Positions 20,264 to 29,132 are shown, numbered from the stretch's first letter. The stretch is 64,000 nucleotides of DNA from Scleromatobacter humisilvae (GCF_023231945.1 NZ_JAJLJH010000002.1:310001-374000); one strand, 5' to 3'. Translations and numbers: made by a program. The notes: a model not told the origin generated them from the letters alone.

Positions 20264-20839
20264 ATGACGAACGTCGCCATCATCTACTACAGCGGCTATG
20301 GCCACACCGCCAAGCTGGCCGAGGCCATCCATGCCGGCGCCGCGTCGGCCGCCGACACCCACGCCACGCTCTACCGCATCGACGCCGAGGGCAACATCCC
20401 GGAAGCCAGCTGGGAAGAGATCTCGCGCGCCGACGCCGTGATCTACGGCAGCCCGACCTACATGGGCGGCCCGGCCTGGCAGTTCAAGAAGTTCGCCGAC
20501 GCCTCGTCCAAGCCCTGGTTCACGCAGGCCTGGAAGAACAAGGTCGCCGCCGGCTTCACCAACTCGGCCTCCACCAACGGCGACAAGTTCTCGACCATGA
20601 CGTACTTCTGGACGCTGTCGCAGCAGCACGGCCAGTTCTGGGTCGGCACCGGGCTGATGCCGTCCAACAAGAAGGAACACAGCCACGCCGACATCAACTG
20701 GACGGCCGGCTTCGCGGGCACGCTGTCCATCTCGCCGTCGGACGCCTCGCCGGAGGAAGCGCCGCGTTCGGGCGATCTCGAGACCGCGAAGCTGCACGGC
20801 AAGCGCGTCGCCGAGATCGCGGCCAAGCTCGTCGGCTAG
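20264..20839 (+). CDS. WrbA-like flavodoxin-fold NAD(P)H:quinone oxidoreductase
   Basis: The protein has 191 residues. The FMN phosphate loop is the first strand-turn (IIYYSGYGHTAKLA), and GSPTYMGGPAWQFKKF is the conserved isoalloxazine-binding loop seen in WrbA and related proteins. It probably catalyses two-electron quinone reduction in the cytosol, protecting against quinone redox cycling. It is plus-strand, with its stop codon sharing CTAG with the stop of the opposite YciI-like gene. Confidence 0.85.
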   Translation: MTNVAIIYYSGYGHTAKLAEAIHAGAASAADTHATLYRIDAEGNIPEASWEEISRADAVIYGSPTYMGGPAWQFKKFADASSKPWFTQAWKNKVAAGFTNSASTNGDKFSTMTYFWTLSQQHGQFWVGTGLMPSNKKEHSHADINWTAGFAGTLSISPSDASPEEAPRSGDLETAKLHGKRVAEIAAKLVG

Positions 20840-21126
20840 AGCGACTTGAGCACTTCCGCGCCCGGCGACGTCATGCTGGGCGCGAACTCGACGACGTCGC
20901 AGCGCGCGGCACCGTGGATCACGAACGGGTCGCGGGCGAGGTTCTCGCGCAGCGCCGCCTCGTCGCCGGACCTTGCGAGGATCACGCCGCCGGTGCGCGG
21001 GATGCGGCGTCCCGAGGCGATGAACAGGCCGTCCTCGTAGCCTTTCTTGAGCCACTCGACGTGGTCGTGCATCAGGGCGTCGATCTCCTCGACGGGCTTC
21101 AGGTAGGTCAGCGTGACGATGAACAT
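20836..21126 (-). CDS. YciI-family protein
   Basis: This 96-residue protein is a dimeric alpha/beta-barrel domain of the YciI/YCII type. The start at 21126 gives the usual N-terminus MFIVTLTYLKPVEEID, and it keeps the conserved His of DHVEWLKKGYEDG and the Asp/His of ARDPFVIHGAA used as putative catalytic residues. Family function is mostly unknown; a few members are dehalogenase-like or act in catabolic pathways. Convergent with the flavodoxin-like gene. Confidence 0.82.
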   Translation of the reverse strand: MFIVTLTYLKPVEEIDALMHDHVEWLKKGYEDGLFIASGRRIPRTGGVILARSGDEAALRENLARDPFVIHGAARCDVVEFAPSMTSPGAEVLKSL

Positions 21127-21194
21127 GGCGTGAGGGCGATGCGGTCGGGCATGGGTGTTGCCGTCGGGACGACGCAACCACCGCGAGGATCCCA

Positions 21195-22106
21195 ATGTAC
21201 CTGCGCCGCCTCGGCACCGTCCTGTCCAAGGCCACCAACGCCTGGATCGACGACCACGCGCAGAGCATGGGCGCCGCGTTGTCGTACTACACCGTGTTCT
21301 CGATCGCGCCGCTGCTGCTGATCGCGATCTCGGTCGCCGGCCTCGTGTTCGGGCGCGACGCGGCGCAGGGCGCGGTGGTCGACCAGCTGCAGGGCCTGAT
21401 CGGCCAGAACGGCGCGCAGGCGATCCAGGATCTGCTGAAGAACGTGTCCAAGCCCTCGTCGGGCATCCTCGCCACCGTCACCGGCGTGGTGGTGCTGGTG
21501 ATCGGCGCGACCTCGGTGTTCGCCGAGCTGCAGGACGACCTCAACCGGATCTGGCAGGTGCCCACGAAGCAGAAGGTCTCGAGCTGGTGGGCCTTCATCC
21601 GCACGCGGCTGCTGTCGATCGGCATGATCTTCGCGATGGGCTTCATGCTGCTCGTGTCGCTGGCCGCGAGCGCCGCGTTCGATGCGTTCGCGAGCTGGTC
21701 GACGTCGGCGCTGGTGGGCTGGGAAGGCTTCGCGCACGGCGTCAACTTCGTCGTCAGCTTCGTGCTGACCACCGCGCTGTTCGCCATGATCTACCGCTTC
21801 ATGCCGCAGGCGACGATCGAGTGGCGCGACGTCGGCATCGGCGCGCTGGTGACGGCCTTCCTGTTCTCGATCGGCAAGTTCCTGATCGGGCTCTACATCG
21901 GCAAGAGCGCGCTGGCGTCGGGCTTCGGCGCGGCGGGCTCGCTGGCCGTGCTGCTGGCCTGGGTCTACTACTCGGCGCAGATCTTCCTGTTCGGCGCGGA
22001 GTTCACGTGGGCCTACGCGCACGCGTTCGGTTCGCGGCAGGACACGCCCGCAGCGGCCGCGACCCCCGACCTTGTCGAGGCGCGGCCGGCCGTGCGCTTC
22101 CGCTGA
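21195..22106 (+). CDS. YihY/BrkB-family inner-membrane protein
   Basis: The protein has 303 residues and about six membrane helices. It starts GAALSYYTVFSIAPLLLI, the family signature, and contains VVLLIGATSVFAELQDDLNRIW-type motifs (here LVIGATSVFAELQ) and FGAAGSLAVLLAWVYYSAQI near the C-terminus. BrkB was once called ribonuclease BN, but the enzyme assignment was withdrawn; the actual function is unknown and possibly transport. GAGGA precedes the ATG. It ends four bases before the RecQ-like gene. Confidence 0.88.
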   Translation: MYLRRLGTVLSKATNAWIDDHAQSMGAALSYYTVFSIAPLLLIAISVAGLVFGRDAAQGAVVDQLQGLIGQNGAQAIQDLLKNVSKPSSGILATVTGVVVLVIGATSVFAELQDDLNRIWQVPTKQKVSSWWAFIRTRLLSIGMIFAMGFMLLVSLAASAAFDAFASWSTSALVGWEGFAHGVNFVVSFVLTTALFAMIYRFMPQATIEWRDVGIGALVTAFLFSIGKFLIGLYIGKSALASGFGAAGSLAVLLAWVYYSAQIFLFGAEFTWAYAHAFGSRQDTPAAAATPDLVEARPAVRFR

Positions 22107-22109
22107 GGC

Positions 22110-23855
22110 ATGGCGCTTGCCTCGTTCCAACGCATGACCCCACCCATTCCGGCGGCGCTGCGCCGATCGCTGCGCGACACATTCGGCTTCGACGAGCTGC
22201 GCTCCGGCCAGCACGACGTCATCACGCGCGTGCTCGCGGGACAGCCCACGCTGGCCATCATGCCCACCGGTGCCGGCAAGTCGCTGTGCTACCAGTTGCC
22301 GGCGCTGCACCTGGACGGCACGACGGTGGTCGTGTCGCCGCTGATCTCGCTGATGAAGGACCAGGCTGGCAAGCTCGAGGAGGCCGGCGTCGTCGCCGAG
22401 CAGCTCAACAGCGCGCAGAAGGCCAGCGAGCAGGACGCCTCGATGGAGCGCATCGCCGACTCGCGCTCGGACATCGTGTTCGCCACGCCCGAGCGCCTGG
22501 CCGACCCCGAGTTCCGCGCCGCGCTGGCCACGCAGGGCGTCGCGCTGCTGGTGGTCGACGAGGCGCACTGCATCTCGCAATGGGGCCACGACTTCCGCCC
22601 CGCGTACCTCGAGATCGGCGCCGCGATCGAGGCACTGGGCCATCCCACCGTGCTCGCGCTGACCGCCACCGCCACCGCCGAGGTCGTCGACGACATCCGC
22701 CACCAGCTCGGCGTGCCCGAGCTCGAGGTCGTCAACACCGGCATGTACCGCGCCAATCTCGACCTCGAGGTGCTCCAGGTGACCAGCGACGCGGAGAAGG
22801 TCGACCGCCTGCTCGAGACGCTGCGCGCGACGCCCGGCGACGGCATCGTCTACACGTCGACGGTCAAGTGCTGCACGGAGGTCTTCGAGCGCCTGCGCGA
22901 CGCCGGCGAGTCGGTGACGCTCTATCACGGCAAGCTGCCCGCGGCCGAACGCAACGCGAACCAGGACGCGTTCATGAGCGGCGCCAAGCGCGTGATGGTG
23001 GCGACCAACGCGTTCGGCATGGGCATCGACAAGGCCGACATCCGCTACGTGATCCATTTCCAGATGCCCGGCAGCGTGCAGGCCTACTACCAGGAGGCCG
23101 GCCGCGCCGGACGCGACGGCGAGGCCGCCCGCTGCGTGCTGATCTTCCATCGCAAGGATCGCCAGGTGCAGCAGTTCTTCCTCGCGCGGCGCTACCCGCT
23201 CGTCGCCGACCTGGTGCAGGCCATCGAGGCGCTGGAGATCGCGCCGCAGGGCTCGACGCTGGCCGAGCTCGACGCGCGCCTGCCCGCGATGCCGAAGAAC
23301 CGGCTGTCGGTGACCCTGAGCCTGTTGCGCGACGGCGGACTGGCCAGCTGCAACGCCACCCACGGCTGGCGCCGCACGCGCCGCGAAGCGACGGCGGACA
23401 ACCTCGGCGCGCTCGCGAGCGACTACGCGAAGAAGAGCGAACGCGACCACGACGCGCTGGAACGCATGGTGTTCTTCGCCCAGACCGGCTTCTGCCGCTG
23501 GCGCGTTCTGCTCGAGGGCTTCGACGAGGCGCTGCCCGCGAGCGCGGAGCGCTGCGGCCACTGCGACAACTGCGCGCGTCTCGCCTCCGAACCGATCGAG
23601 CTGCTGGCCGAACCCGAGGCGGTGCCCCGCCTGATCGAGGTCGGGGCGCCGACGTCGCCATCACCGTTCGAGGTGGGCGACGCCGTGAAGGCGCCGCGAT
23701 ACGGCGAGGGCGTCGTCGAGAGCATCAAGGGCGAAGAGATCGGCGTGCGCTTTCCAGACAAGTCCCGGCGCACCTTCCTCGCGACGTTCCTGAAGAAGCC
23801 GCGCGCGCGCCGCACGCCGCCGCGCCGCGCCCAGGTCGTCGCGGCGCTCGCCTGA
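22110..23855 (+). CDS. recQ: RecQ-family ATP-dependent DNA helicase
   Basis: The 581-residue helicase has a superfamily 2 core with motif I TGAGKS (53-58), DEAH box (about 150-153), motif VI YYQEAGRAGRDG, then a RecQ zinc-binding section with CGHCDNC. The HRDC domain is missing; instead a C-terminal module (about 520-565, VGDAVKAPRYGEGVVESI) resembles a small SH3-like or KOW-type domain. It probably unwinds DNA during repair. Neither ATG (22110 or 22134) has a good ribosome site, so the exact start is uncertain. It may be translated by coupling with yihY. Confidence 0.88.
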   Translation: MALASFQRMTPPIPAALRRSLRDTFGFDELRSGQHDVITRVLAGQPTLAIMPTGAGKSLCYQLPALHLDGTTVVVSPLISLMKDQAGKLEEAGVVAEQLNSAQKASEQDASMERIADSRSDIVFATPERLADPEFRAALATQGVALLVVDEAHCISQWGHDFRPAYLEIGAAIEALGHPTVLALTATATAEVVDDIRHQLGVPELEVVNTGMYRANLDLEVLQVTSDAEKVDRLLETLRATPGDGIVYTSTVKCCTEVFERLRDAGESVTLYHGKLPAAERNANQDAFMSGAKRVMVATNAFGMGIDKADIRYVIHFQMPGSVQAYYQEAGRAGRDGEAARCVLIFHRKDRQVQQFFLARRYPLVADLVQAIEALEIAPQGSTLAELDARLPAMPKNRLSVTLSLLRDGGLASCNATHGWRRTRREATADNLGALASDYAKKSERDHDALERMVFFAQTGFCRWRVLLEGFDEALPASAERCGHCDNCARLASEPIELLAEPEAVPRLIEVGAPTSPSPFEVGDAVKAPRYGEGVVESIKGEEIGVRFPDKSRRTFLATFLKKPRARRTPPRRAQVVAALA

Positions 23856-24042
23856 GCGGGCCGCGACGCGGCAACGCGCGTGCCCGACAGGGCCTGTTCA
23901 GCCTCGTGGAAAACGAGCAGCCGCAGACGCACTGTCGGCTCGATATTTGCTGTCGTGTGGCATCGAAACAGCGCGATGCCGGGATACAGTTCATCGACCC
24001 GCCACCGCCGTCGATGACCGCCCGAGACGCCAGCCAGCCAAC

Positions 24043-24837
24043 GTGAGCCACGATCCCTTGCGACCCACGCAGCCGCACCCCGGGCGCCGCCGCACCGACG
24101 ATGCGTCGGAGCTCGAACGCCTGAAGCGCGAGATCGCGTTGCGCGACGACGTGCTGTCGCTGGCCGCCCACGAGCTGCGCAACCCGCTGCATGCGCTGGC
24201 GCTTCATCTGGCGCTCGCCCGCAGCACCGCGCAGGCGGGCAACGCGGCCGAGGCGGCGGAGCGCATCCGCCGCGCGGAGCTCACGCTCAGGCGCTACTCG
24301 GAACGCGTCACCGTGCTGATGGAGTTGCTCGCCTCGCCGGGCGCCACGTATCCGCTCGCACGTCAGCGCATCGACGTTCCCGCGCTGGTGGCCAGCCTGG
24401 TCGACAGCCTGGAGCAGGAGGGCCGTTCGCGCGGCATCGCGGTTCGCGTGGTGTTCGACGAGGCCACGTTCGGGCCGATGCGCGCGGTCGACCCGGTCGC
24501 GTTCGAGCAGGTCGTCGACAATCTGCTGCTCAACGCGTTCAAGCATTCCAGTGCCAGCGACGTCACGATCCGCCTGTCGTCCGGCGGCCACGCGTGGAGC
24601 GTCCAAGTCGAAGACAATGGCCGCGGCATCGCGCTCGCGGATCAGAAGACGGTCTTCGAGAAGTTCGCGGTGGCGGCCCACTCGTCCCGCGGCGCAGGGA
24701 CGGGCCTGGGCCTGTGGATCGTCACCCGCCTGGTGCAGGCGATGGACGGCGAGGTCACCTTGCAGAGCGCGCCCGGCACCGGCTGCGTCTTCACGGTGCG
24801 AATCCCCGAAGCCGACGACATGAGCACTCACCGATGA
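24043..24837 (+). CDS. Soluble histidine kinase of the KaiC-like operon
   Basis: The protein is 264 residues from a GTG at 24043; the open frame extends to 23947 but the upstream part looks non-coding. A short coiled-coil head (SELERLKREIALRDD) leads into a HisKA box AAHELRNPLHAL with H43, then an HATPase_c domain with NLLLNAFKHS, EDNGRGIA and GTGLGLWIV. There is no sensor or membrane domain, so it is likely to be driven by a partner. Its stop overlaps the start of the KaiC-like gene (ATGA), which makes that ATPase the obvious partner. Confidence 0.85.
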   Translation: MSHDPLRPTQPHPGRRRTDDASELERLKREIALRDDVLSLAAHELRNPLHALALHLALARSTAQAGNAAEAAERIRRAELTLRRYSERVTVLMELLASPGATYPLARQRIDVPALVASLVDSLEQEGRSRGIAVRVVFDEATFGPMRAVDPVAFEQVVDNLLLNAFKHSSASDVTIRLSSGGHAWSVQVEDNGRGIALADQKTVFEKFAVAAHSSRGAGTGLGLWIVTRLVQAMDGEVTLQSAPGTGCVFTVRIPEADDMSTHR

Positions 24838-26318
24838 CATCCTCCACCACCGACAACGTCGGCCCGATCGAGCGCCTGCGCAGCGCGGTGCCGGGCCTCG
24901 ACCAGATCCTCGGGGGCGGGCTGTTCCGCACCGGCGTCTACATCATCCAGGGGCTGCCGGGCTGCGGCAAGACGATCCTGGCCAACCAGATCTGCTACGG
25001 CCATGTCGCCGAGGGCGGCTCGGCGGTCTACGTGACGCTGCTGGCCGAGTCGCACTCGCGCATGATCCAGCACCTGTCGACGCTGTCGTTCTTCGACGTC
25101 AAGGCCTTCCCCGACCGCCTGGCCTACATCAGCGCCTTCCACGAACTCGAGAGCGCCGGCCTGAAGGGCCTGATGGGCGTGCTGAGGCGCGAGATGCGCA
25201 CGCGCAAGGTCGGCGTGCTCGTCCTCGACGGCCTGGTGGCCGCGTCCGAGGGCGCGAGCGACCTCGACCTGAAGAAGTTCATCCACGAGCTGCAGAGCAT
25301 CGCGGTGCTGCAGGACTGCACGGTGCTGCTGTTGACCAGCGGCAACATCCATCGCATGGCCGCCGAGCACACGATGGTGGACGGCCTCATCGAGGTCGAG
25401 GACAAGCTGTTCGACGCGCGCTCCGAGCGCTCGATCCAGGTGCGCAAGTTCCGCGGCGCCGGCCCGCTGCGCGGCAAGCATTCGCTGCGCATCGACAACG
25501 ACGGCATCACCGTGTTCCCGCGCATCGAGTCGATGTACCGCGGCGCCGCGACGGACGCCATGCATGCCGAGGCCACGACCAGCGGGATCCCGTCGCTCGA
25601 TGCGCAGCTGGCCAGCCGCGGCCTGCCCAAGTCCAGTTCCACCGTCGTGATCGGCTCGACCGGCACCGGCAAGACGACGATGGGTGTGCAATTCGTGCAC
25701 GCCAGCACGCCCGAGGAACCGGGCCTGCACCTGAGCTTCTTCGAAGGCCCGGAGCGCATCCGCTCCAAGGCGCGTTCGCTCGGGCTCGACCTGGGGCCGC
25801 TGGAGTCGTCCGGCGCGGTCGAACTGATGTGGCAGACGCCGGGCGAGGCGCTGCTCGACGAGGTCGCCGAGCGCCTGCTGTCGGCCATCGCCCGGCGCAA
25901 TGTCCGCCGTCTCGTGATCGACGGCCTGTCGGGCTTCCTCGATTCGACGGTCTATCCCGAACGCATCAACCGCTTCTTCTCCTGCCTGGTCAACGAGCTG
26001 CGCAGCCGCCAGGTGACGGTGCTGATGACGCTGGAGACGCGCGACGTCGTCAGCAGCGTCGTCTCGATGCCCTGGGGCGTTTCCGGCCTCGTCGACAACC
26101 TGTTCTTCCTGCGCTTCGTCCACGACGAGGGCCACGTCGAGCGGCTGCTGACGATCATCAAGATGCGCGATACCGACTACCAGGCCGGGCTGCGCAGGCT
26201 CAGGATCGATTCGCAAGGAATGCACATTGCCGGAACCTATCGGGCGGACGGTGATGTGATTCCTTCGGCGCAACCCGTTGCCGGCCCTGAAGGCCCCGTG
26301 CCTTCGCCGTCGAAGTGA
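24834..26318 (+). CDS. KaiC-like double RecA/ATPase domain protein
   Basis: The protein has 494 residues with two KaiC ATPase domains. The first has GLPGCGKT (40-47) followed by LDGLVAASEGASDLDL, and the second GSTGTGKT (274-281) with SFFEGPERI and IDGLSGFLDST. The region that matches the KaiC phosphosite pair reads GVSGLVDN: one Ser remains but the neighbouring Thr does not. No kaiA or kaiB is present, so this is a signalling ATPase rather than a clock. It is coupled to a histidine kinase upstream and followed 24 bases later by a receiver gene. Confidence 0.9.
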   Translation: MTSSTTDNVGPIERLRSAVPGLDQILGGGLFRTGVYIIQGLPGCGKTILANQICYGHVAEGGSAVYVTLLAESHSRMIQHLSTLSFFDVKAFPDRLAYISAFHELESAGLKGLMGVLRREMRTRKVGVLVLDGLVAASEGASDLDLKKFIHELQSIAVLQDCTVLLLTSGNIHRMAAEHTMVDGLIEVEDKLFDARSERSIQVRKFRGAGPLRGKHSLRIDNDGITVFPRIESMYRGAATDAMHAEATTSGIPSLDAQLASRGLPKSSSTVVIGSTGTGKTTMGVQFVHASTPEEPGLHLSFFEGPERIRSKARSLGLDLGPLESSGAVELMWQTPGEALLDEVAERLLSAIARRNVRRLVIDGLSGFLDSTVYPERINRFFSCLVNELRSRQVTVLMTLETRDVVSSVVSMPWGVSGLVDNLFFLRFVHDEGHVERLLTIIKMRDTDYQAGLRRLRIDSQGMHIAGTYRADGDVIPSAQPVAGPEGPVPSPSK

Positions 26319-26342
26319 CGGCGCGGGGATAAAAGGCGTCGC

Positions 26343-26702
26343 GTGAAGACCATTCTTGTCGTTGACGACGAACTGGGCAGTGCGGAAGTCCTGAGCCTGA
26401 TCCTCGAGGAGGAAGGCTATCGGGCTTTCTGCGCGGTCAATGGGCAGCTCGCGCTGATCCAGGCGCGCGACGTCGTGCCCGATCTCGTCATCGTCGACTA
26501 CATGATGCCGCTGATGAACGGCGCGGAGTTCTCGCGCGCGCTGCGCGCCGACCCGCAGTTCGCGGACACGAAGATCATCCTCAACAGCGGCCTGCCCGAG
26601 GTCGCGATCCGCGACCACTTCGACAGCTACGACGCGTTCCTGCGCAAGCCGTTCAAGGTCGAGACGCTGCTGGAACTGGTGCAGCGCTTCATCGGGCGCT
26701 GA
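26343..26702 (+). CDS. Single-domain response regulator of the KaiC-like operon
   Basis: The protein is 119 residues from a GTG. All receiver hallmarks are present: D8/D9, phospho-acceptor D52 in VIVDYMMP, Ser in place of Thr at NSGLP, and K102 in LRKPFK. There is no output domain, so it should act by protein contact, like CheY or Spo0F. It is the last gene of the kinase-KaiC-receiver operon, which implies that the KaiC-like ATPase and histidine kinase feed a phosphate to it. Confidence 0.87.
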   Translation: MKTILVVDDELGSAEVLSLILEEEGYRAFCAVNGQLALIQARDVVPDLVIVDYMMPLMNGAEFSRALRADPQFADTKIILNSGLPEVAIRDHFDSYDAFLRKPFKVETLLELVQRFIGR

Positions 26703-26705
26703 ACG

Positions 26706-26730
26706 AAAAAACGGCGTCCGAGGACGCCGT
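26706..26730 (-). terminator. Intrinsic terminator of the bufferin operon
   Basis: ACGGCGTCC and GGACGCCGT form a perfect 9-base inverted repeat (tight loop). On the minus strand it is followed by six T, so it terminates the doxX end of the leftward operon, 22 bases after that gene's stop. On the plus strand no T-run follows. Confidence 0.8.
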
Positions 26731-26751
26731 CCGACGAGTCGCGCGGCCCGG

Positions 26752-27222
26752 TCAGGCTGCCGGCGCGGGTCGCAAGCCCAACCGCTTCAGGATCAGTTCG
26801 TCAAGCGAGAGCCTGCCCGGCCCGAAGATGGCCAGCAGCAGCAGGATGGCGCCCCACACGAAGTGCATGTGGATGCCGGCCGGGCAGTCGAAGCCCCACA
26901 GCTGCGGGTACGAGATCACCGCCATCGCGTTGACGACGAACAGCCCGGCCGCGCCGAAGCGGCCCATCAGGCCCAGCGTGATCAGGACGGGGAAGGCGAG
27001 CTCGCCGAAGGCGCCGACACAGGCAGCGACGTCGGGCGGCAGCAGCGGCACCTTGTACTCGTCGTGGAACAGCGCGAGCGTCGCGCCCCAGTCGGAGATC
27101 TTGATGATCCCGGCACGGAAGAAGACGGAGGACACGTAAAGCCGCAGCGCCAGCAGCGCGACGGGTTGCAGTCGGTCGACCAAGCCCGTGAGGACGAGGA
27201 CGCGTTGGATGAGGTTTCGCAT
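26752..27222 (-). CDS. DoxX-family membrane protein of the bufferin operon
   Basis: The protein has 156 residues and four membrane helices. It shows the DoxX pattern: LRLYVSSVFFRAGIIKI in helix 1, ACVGAFGELAFPVLITLGL in helix 3, and a conserved HMHFVWGAILLLL final segment. DoxX proteins are regular companions of DUF692/DUF2063/DUF2282 operons (gigT in the gold-induced gigPABT operon, as I recall). Its role in metal handling is not established. Last gene of the leftward operon, followed by an intrinsic terminator. Confidence 0.85.
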   Translation of the reverse strand: MRNLIQRVLVLTGLVDRLQPVALLALRLYVSSVFFRAGIIKISDWGATLALFHDEYKVPLLPPDVAACVGAFGELAFPVLITLGLMGRFGAAGLFVVNAMAVISYPQLWGFDCPAGIHMHFVWGAILLLLAIFGPGRLSLDELILKRLGLRPAPAA

Positions 27223-27230
27223 GGTTCTGG

Positions 27231-28001
27231 TCAAAGTGTGAAGCCGCAGATCAGCCGCGCCGGGATGGCACGGCCGAGAAGGGCCCCGAGATCGAAATCG
27301 GGGTGGCCGGCCAGCACGCCGGCGGCGGCCTCGCCGAACGGGGTGCCGGCGAGCGACGCGGCGATGAAGGCCGCGTCGGCGGGACTGCAGCCGGTCACGC
27401 TCACCAGGTAGCCGTCGCGGGCGACGAGCGCCGTGTCGGCCAGGTCCCAGGCGACGCTGAACTCGCCGTCGTAGCCGGGCTGGTGGATCGTCCAGATGCG
27501 CACGATCGGATGGGCGGACTCGACGATGGCCGTGCCGGGCGCCCACTGGAAACGGATCTCGGCCTGCCGGTCGGGCTCGACCGTGGCCAGCGATGCCGGA
27601 TCCCAGTCGGGCGCATCGGCGGCGCCGTAGGCACGGTGCACCGCCCATTCGAGGCGGGCGAGATCCGGCAGGTAGGGCAGGCTGCGCGCGTGCTCGAACG
27701 CCGCAAGGAAGGCGCCGAAACTCTCGCCGAACCCGGTGAGGTCGCCACTGGTCGACGGCGCGCCGCGCTGGTACTCGCGCGCCAGGCCGTGGAAGAAGTC
27801 CTCGCCGACCACCTGGCGGATCACCGGATAGGCCGACGCCAGCGCCTTCTCGGCCGCGGCCATCATGTTGGCGCGGTAGATCGCCATGCGGCGGTCGACG
27901 ACGTCGCCGCTGCCGGCGAGCCAGCGTTCCATCGCCGGCGTGCGCTGGCGTTCCCGCAACGCGGCGGCGAAGTCCGCCTGGAAGTCGAGCAGCTCAGGCA
28001 T
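27231..28001 (-). CDS. bufC: DUF2063/HvfC-family MNIO partner protein
   Basis: The 256-residue protein begins with the DUF2063 putative DNA-binding-like domain (DFQADFAAALRERQR, then YRANMMAAAEKALASAYPV and FFHGLAREY). This domain serves as the recognition partner that brings the precursor peptide to the DUF692 enzyme in bufferin and methanobactin-type systems. The C-terminal half is variable. It overlaps bufB by 8 bases, so the two are translated together, and ends 8 bases before doxX. Confidence 0.85.
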   Translation of the reverse strand: MPELLDFQADFAAALRERQRTPAMERWLAGSGDVVDRRMAIYRANMMAAAEKALASAYPVIRQVVGEDFFHGLAREYQRGAPSTSGDLTGFGESFGAFLAAFEHARSLPYLPDLARLEWAVHRAYGAADAPDWDPASLATVEPDRQAEIRFQWAPGTAIVESAHPIVRIWTIHQPGYDGEFSVAWDLADTALVARDGYLVSVTGCSPADAAFIAASLAGTPFGEAAAGVLAGHPDFDLGALLGRAIPARLICGFTL

Positions 28002-28830
28002 GGGCCACCTCGCGCCGCGCGATGGCGTCGGCCTGCGCGGCCTGCGACAGCAGCACGTCGAGCGCGGGCAGGTCGGTGTCCCATTCGATCAGCGTCGGCT
28101 TCGGGCCGAAGCGGCGGCAGGCTTCTTCGTACAGCGACCACACCGGGTCGCAGACGAGCGAACCGTGGGTGTCGATGAGGCAGTCGTCGACCACGGCGTG
28201 GCCGGCGAGGTGCATCTGGCCGATCGAGTCGCCCGCCAGCTCGCCGAGCCGCGCGGCCGGATCGAAGCCGAAGTTGATCGCGTTGACGTAGAGGTTGTTG
28301 ACGTCCAGCAGCAGCCCGCAGCCGGTGCGGCGCGCGAGTTCCGCGAGGAACGCGGTCTCTGTCATCGCGCTGTGGCGGCACTCGACGTAGGCCGACAGGT
28401 TCTCGACCAGGATGCGGCGCCTGAGCGTCGCCTGCACGCGGTCGATCCGGTCGGCCAGCAGCGCGAGCGCCTCGCCGGTGTACGGAAAGGGCAGCAGGTC
28501 GTTGAAGTGAACGCCACCGACGCCGCCCCAGCACAGGTGCTCGGACACCAGCGCCGGCTCGACGCGGTCGACCAGGCGCTTCAGCTTGGCCAGGTGCTCG
28601 CCGGCCAGCGCATCGGCCGATGCCAGCGACAGCCCGACGCCATGCAGGCTGATCGGATACGCGGCCCGCGCGCGCTCGAGAGCGTGCATCGAGGCGCCGC
28701 CGTCGAGGAAGAAGTTCTCGCTGTGGACCTCGAGGAAGGCCAGCTCCGGCCGCCGCTCGAAGACCTCGCGGTAGTGCGGCTGGCGAAGGCCGATTCCGGT
28801 ACCTGACAGGGGTTGCACGATGTCGGTCAC
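27994..28830 (-). CDS. bufB: DUF692 multinuclear non-heme iron oxidase (MNIO)
   Basis: The protein is 278 residues from a GTG at 28830, fixed by a strong GGAGG 6-7 bases upstream. TIM-barrel DUF692 signatures are present: GTGIGLRQPHY at the start, EVHSENFF, LVSEHLCWGG, LVENLSAYV and LLLDVNNLYVNA, which contain the His, Glu, Asp and Asn metal ligands. The family installs thiooxazole or related heterocycles on Cys of a precursor peptide using oxygen and iron. The precursor is the DUF2282 gene 32 bases upstream. Confidence 0.9.
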   Translation of the reverse strand: MTDIVQPLSGTGIGLRQPHYREVFERRPELAFLEVHSENFFLDGGASMHALERARAAYPISLHGVGLSLASADALAGEHLAKLKRLVDRVEPALVSEHLCWGGVGGVHFNDLLPFPYTGEALALLADRIDRVQATLRRRILVENLSAYVECRHSAMTETAFLAELARRTGCGLLLDVNNLYVNAINFGFDPAARLGELAGDSIGQMHLAGHAVVDDCLIDTHGSLVCDPVWSLYEEACRRFGPKPTLIEWDTDLPALDVLLSQAAQADAIARREVAHA

Positions 28831-28862
28831 GACCGGCCTCCGTTCGATGCAGACGTCGAAGA

Positions 28863-29132
28863 TTACTTCTTCGGCGCCATCATCGAGCCGCCCATCTTGT
28901 CGCAGGTGCCCTTCTCGACGTACTTCCAGTCGCCCTTGTCGTTGTCCTTGGTGGCGGTGCCGGCGCACGAGTGCGAGCCGGTGGCGCTGGCGCAGTCGTT
29001 GGCGCCGGCCTTGGCGATGCCGAAGCACTTTTCCTTGTCCGGCTGGGGGGCGGCCGGGCCGGCGTGGGCGGCCATGGCGCCGATGGCGAGGACGGAGGCG
29101 AGGGCGGTGCGGATGAAGACTTGCTTGTCCAT
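28863..29132 (-). CDS. bufA: DUF2282 bufferin precursor peptide
   Basis: The protein has 89 residues. A Sec signal peptide ([20 protein letters not shown], cut after AHA at about 24) is followed by a mature peptide with four Cys: C36 in [10 protein letters not shown]47 in NDCAS, C56 in SHSCAG and C77 in KGTCDK. This four-Cys layout and the KCFGIAKAG motif match BufA1-type precursors, whose modified Cys bind copper. AAGGAG precedes the ATG. It is the first gene of the leftward operon and should be a periplasmic copper buffer after modification. Confidence 0.9.
   Translation of the reverse strand: MDKQVFIRTALASVLAIGAMAAHAGPAAPQPDKEKCFGIAKAGANDCASATGSHSCAGTATKDNDKGDWKYVEKGTCDKMGGSMMAPKK

Noticed and set aside
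21108-23561. 817-residue open frame opposite yihY and recQ
   Set aside because: It mirrors two recognised genes, is dominated by Arg, Ala, Gly, His and Gln of no known fold and has no ribosome site; GC-rich codon bias makes such frames common here.
24834-26318. Circadian clock function for the KaiC-like protein
   Set aside because: No kaiA or kaiB, and the Ser-Thr phosphosite pair is not kept, so a clock is not supported.
24828-26618. 596-residue frame opposite the KaiC-like gene
   Set aside because: A shadow of the KaiC-like gene with low-complexity Asp, Arg, His and Gln composition and no motifs.
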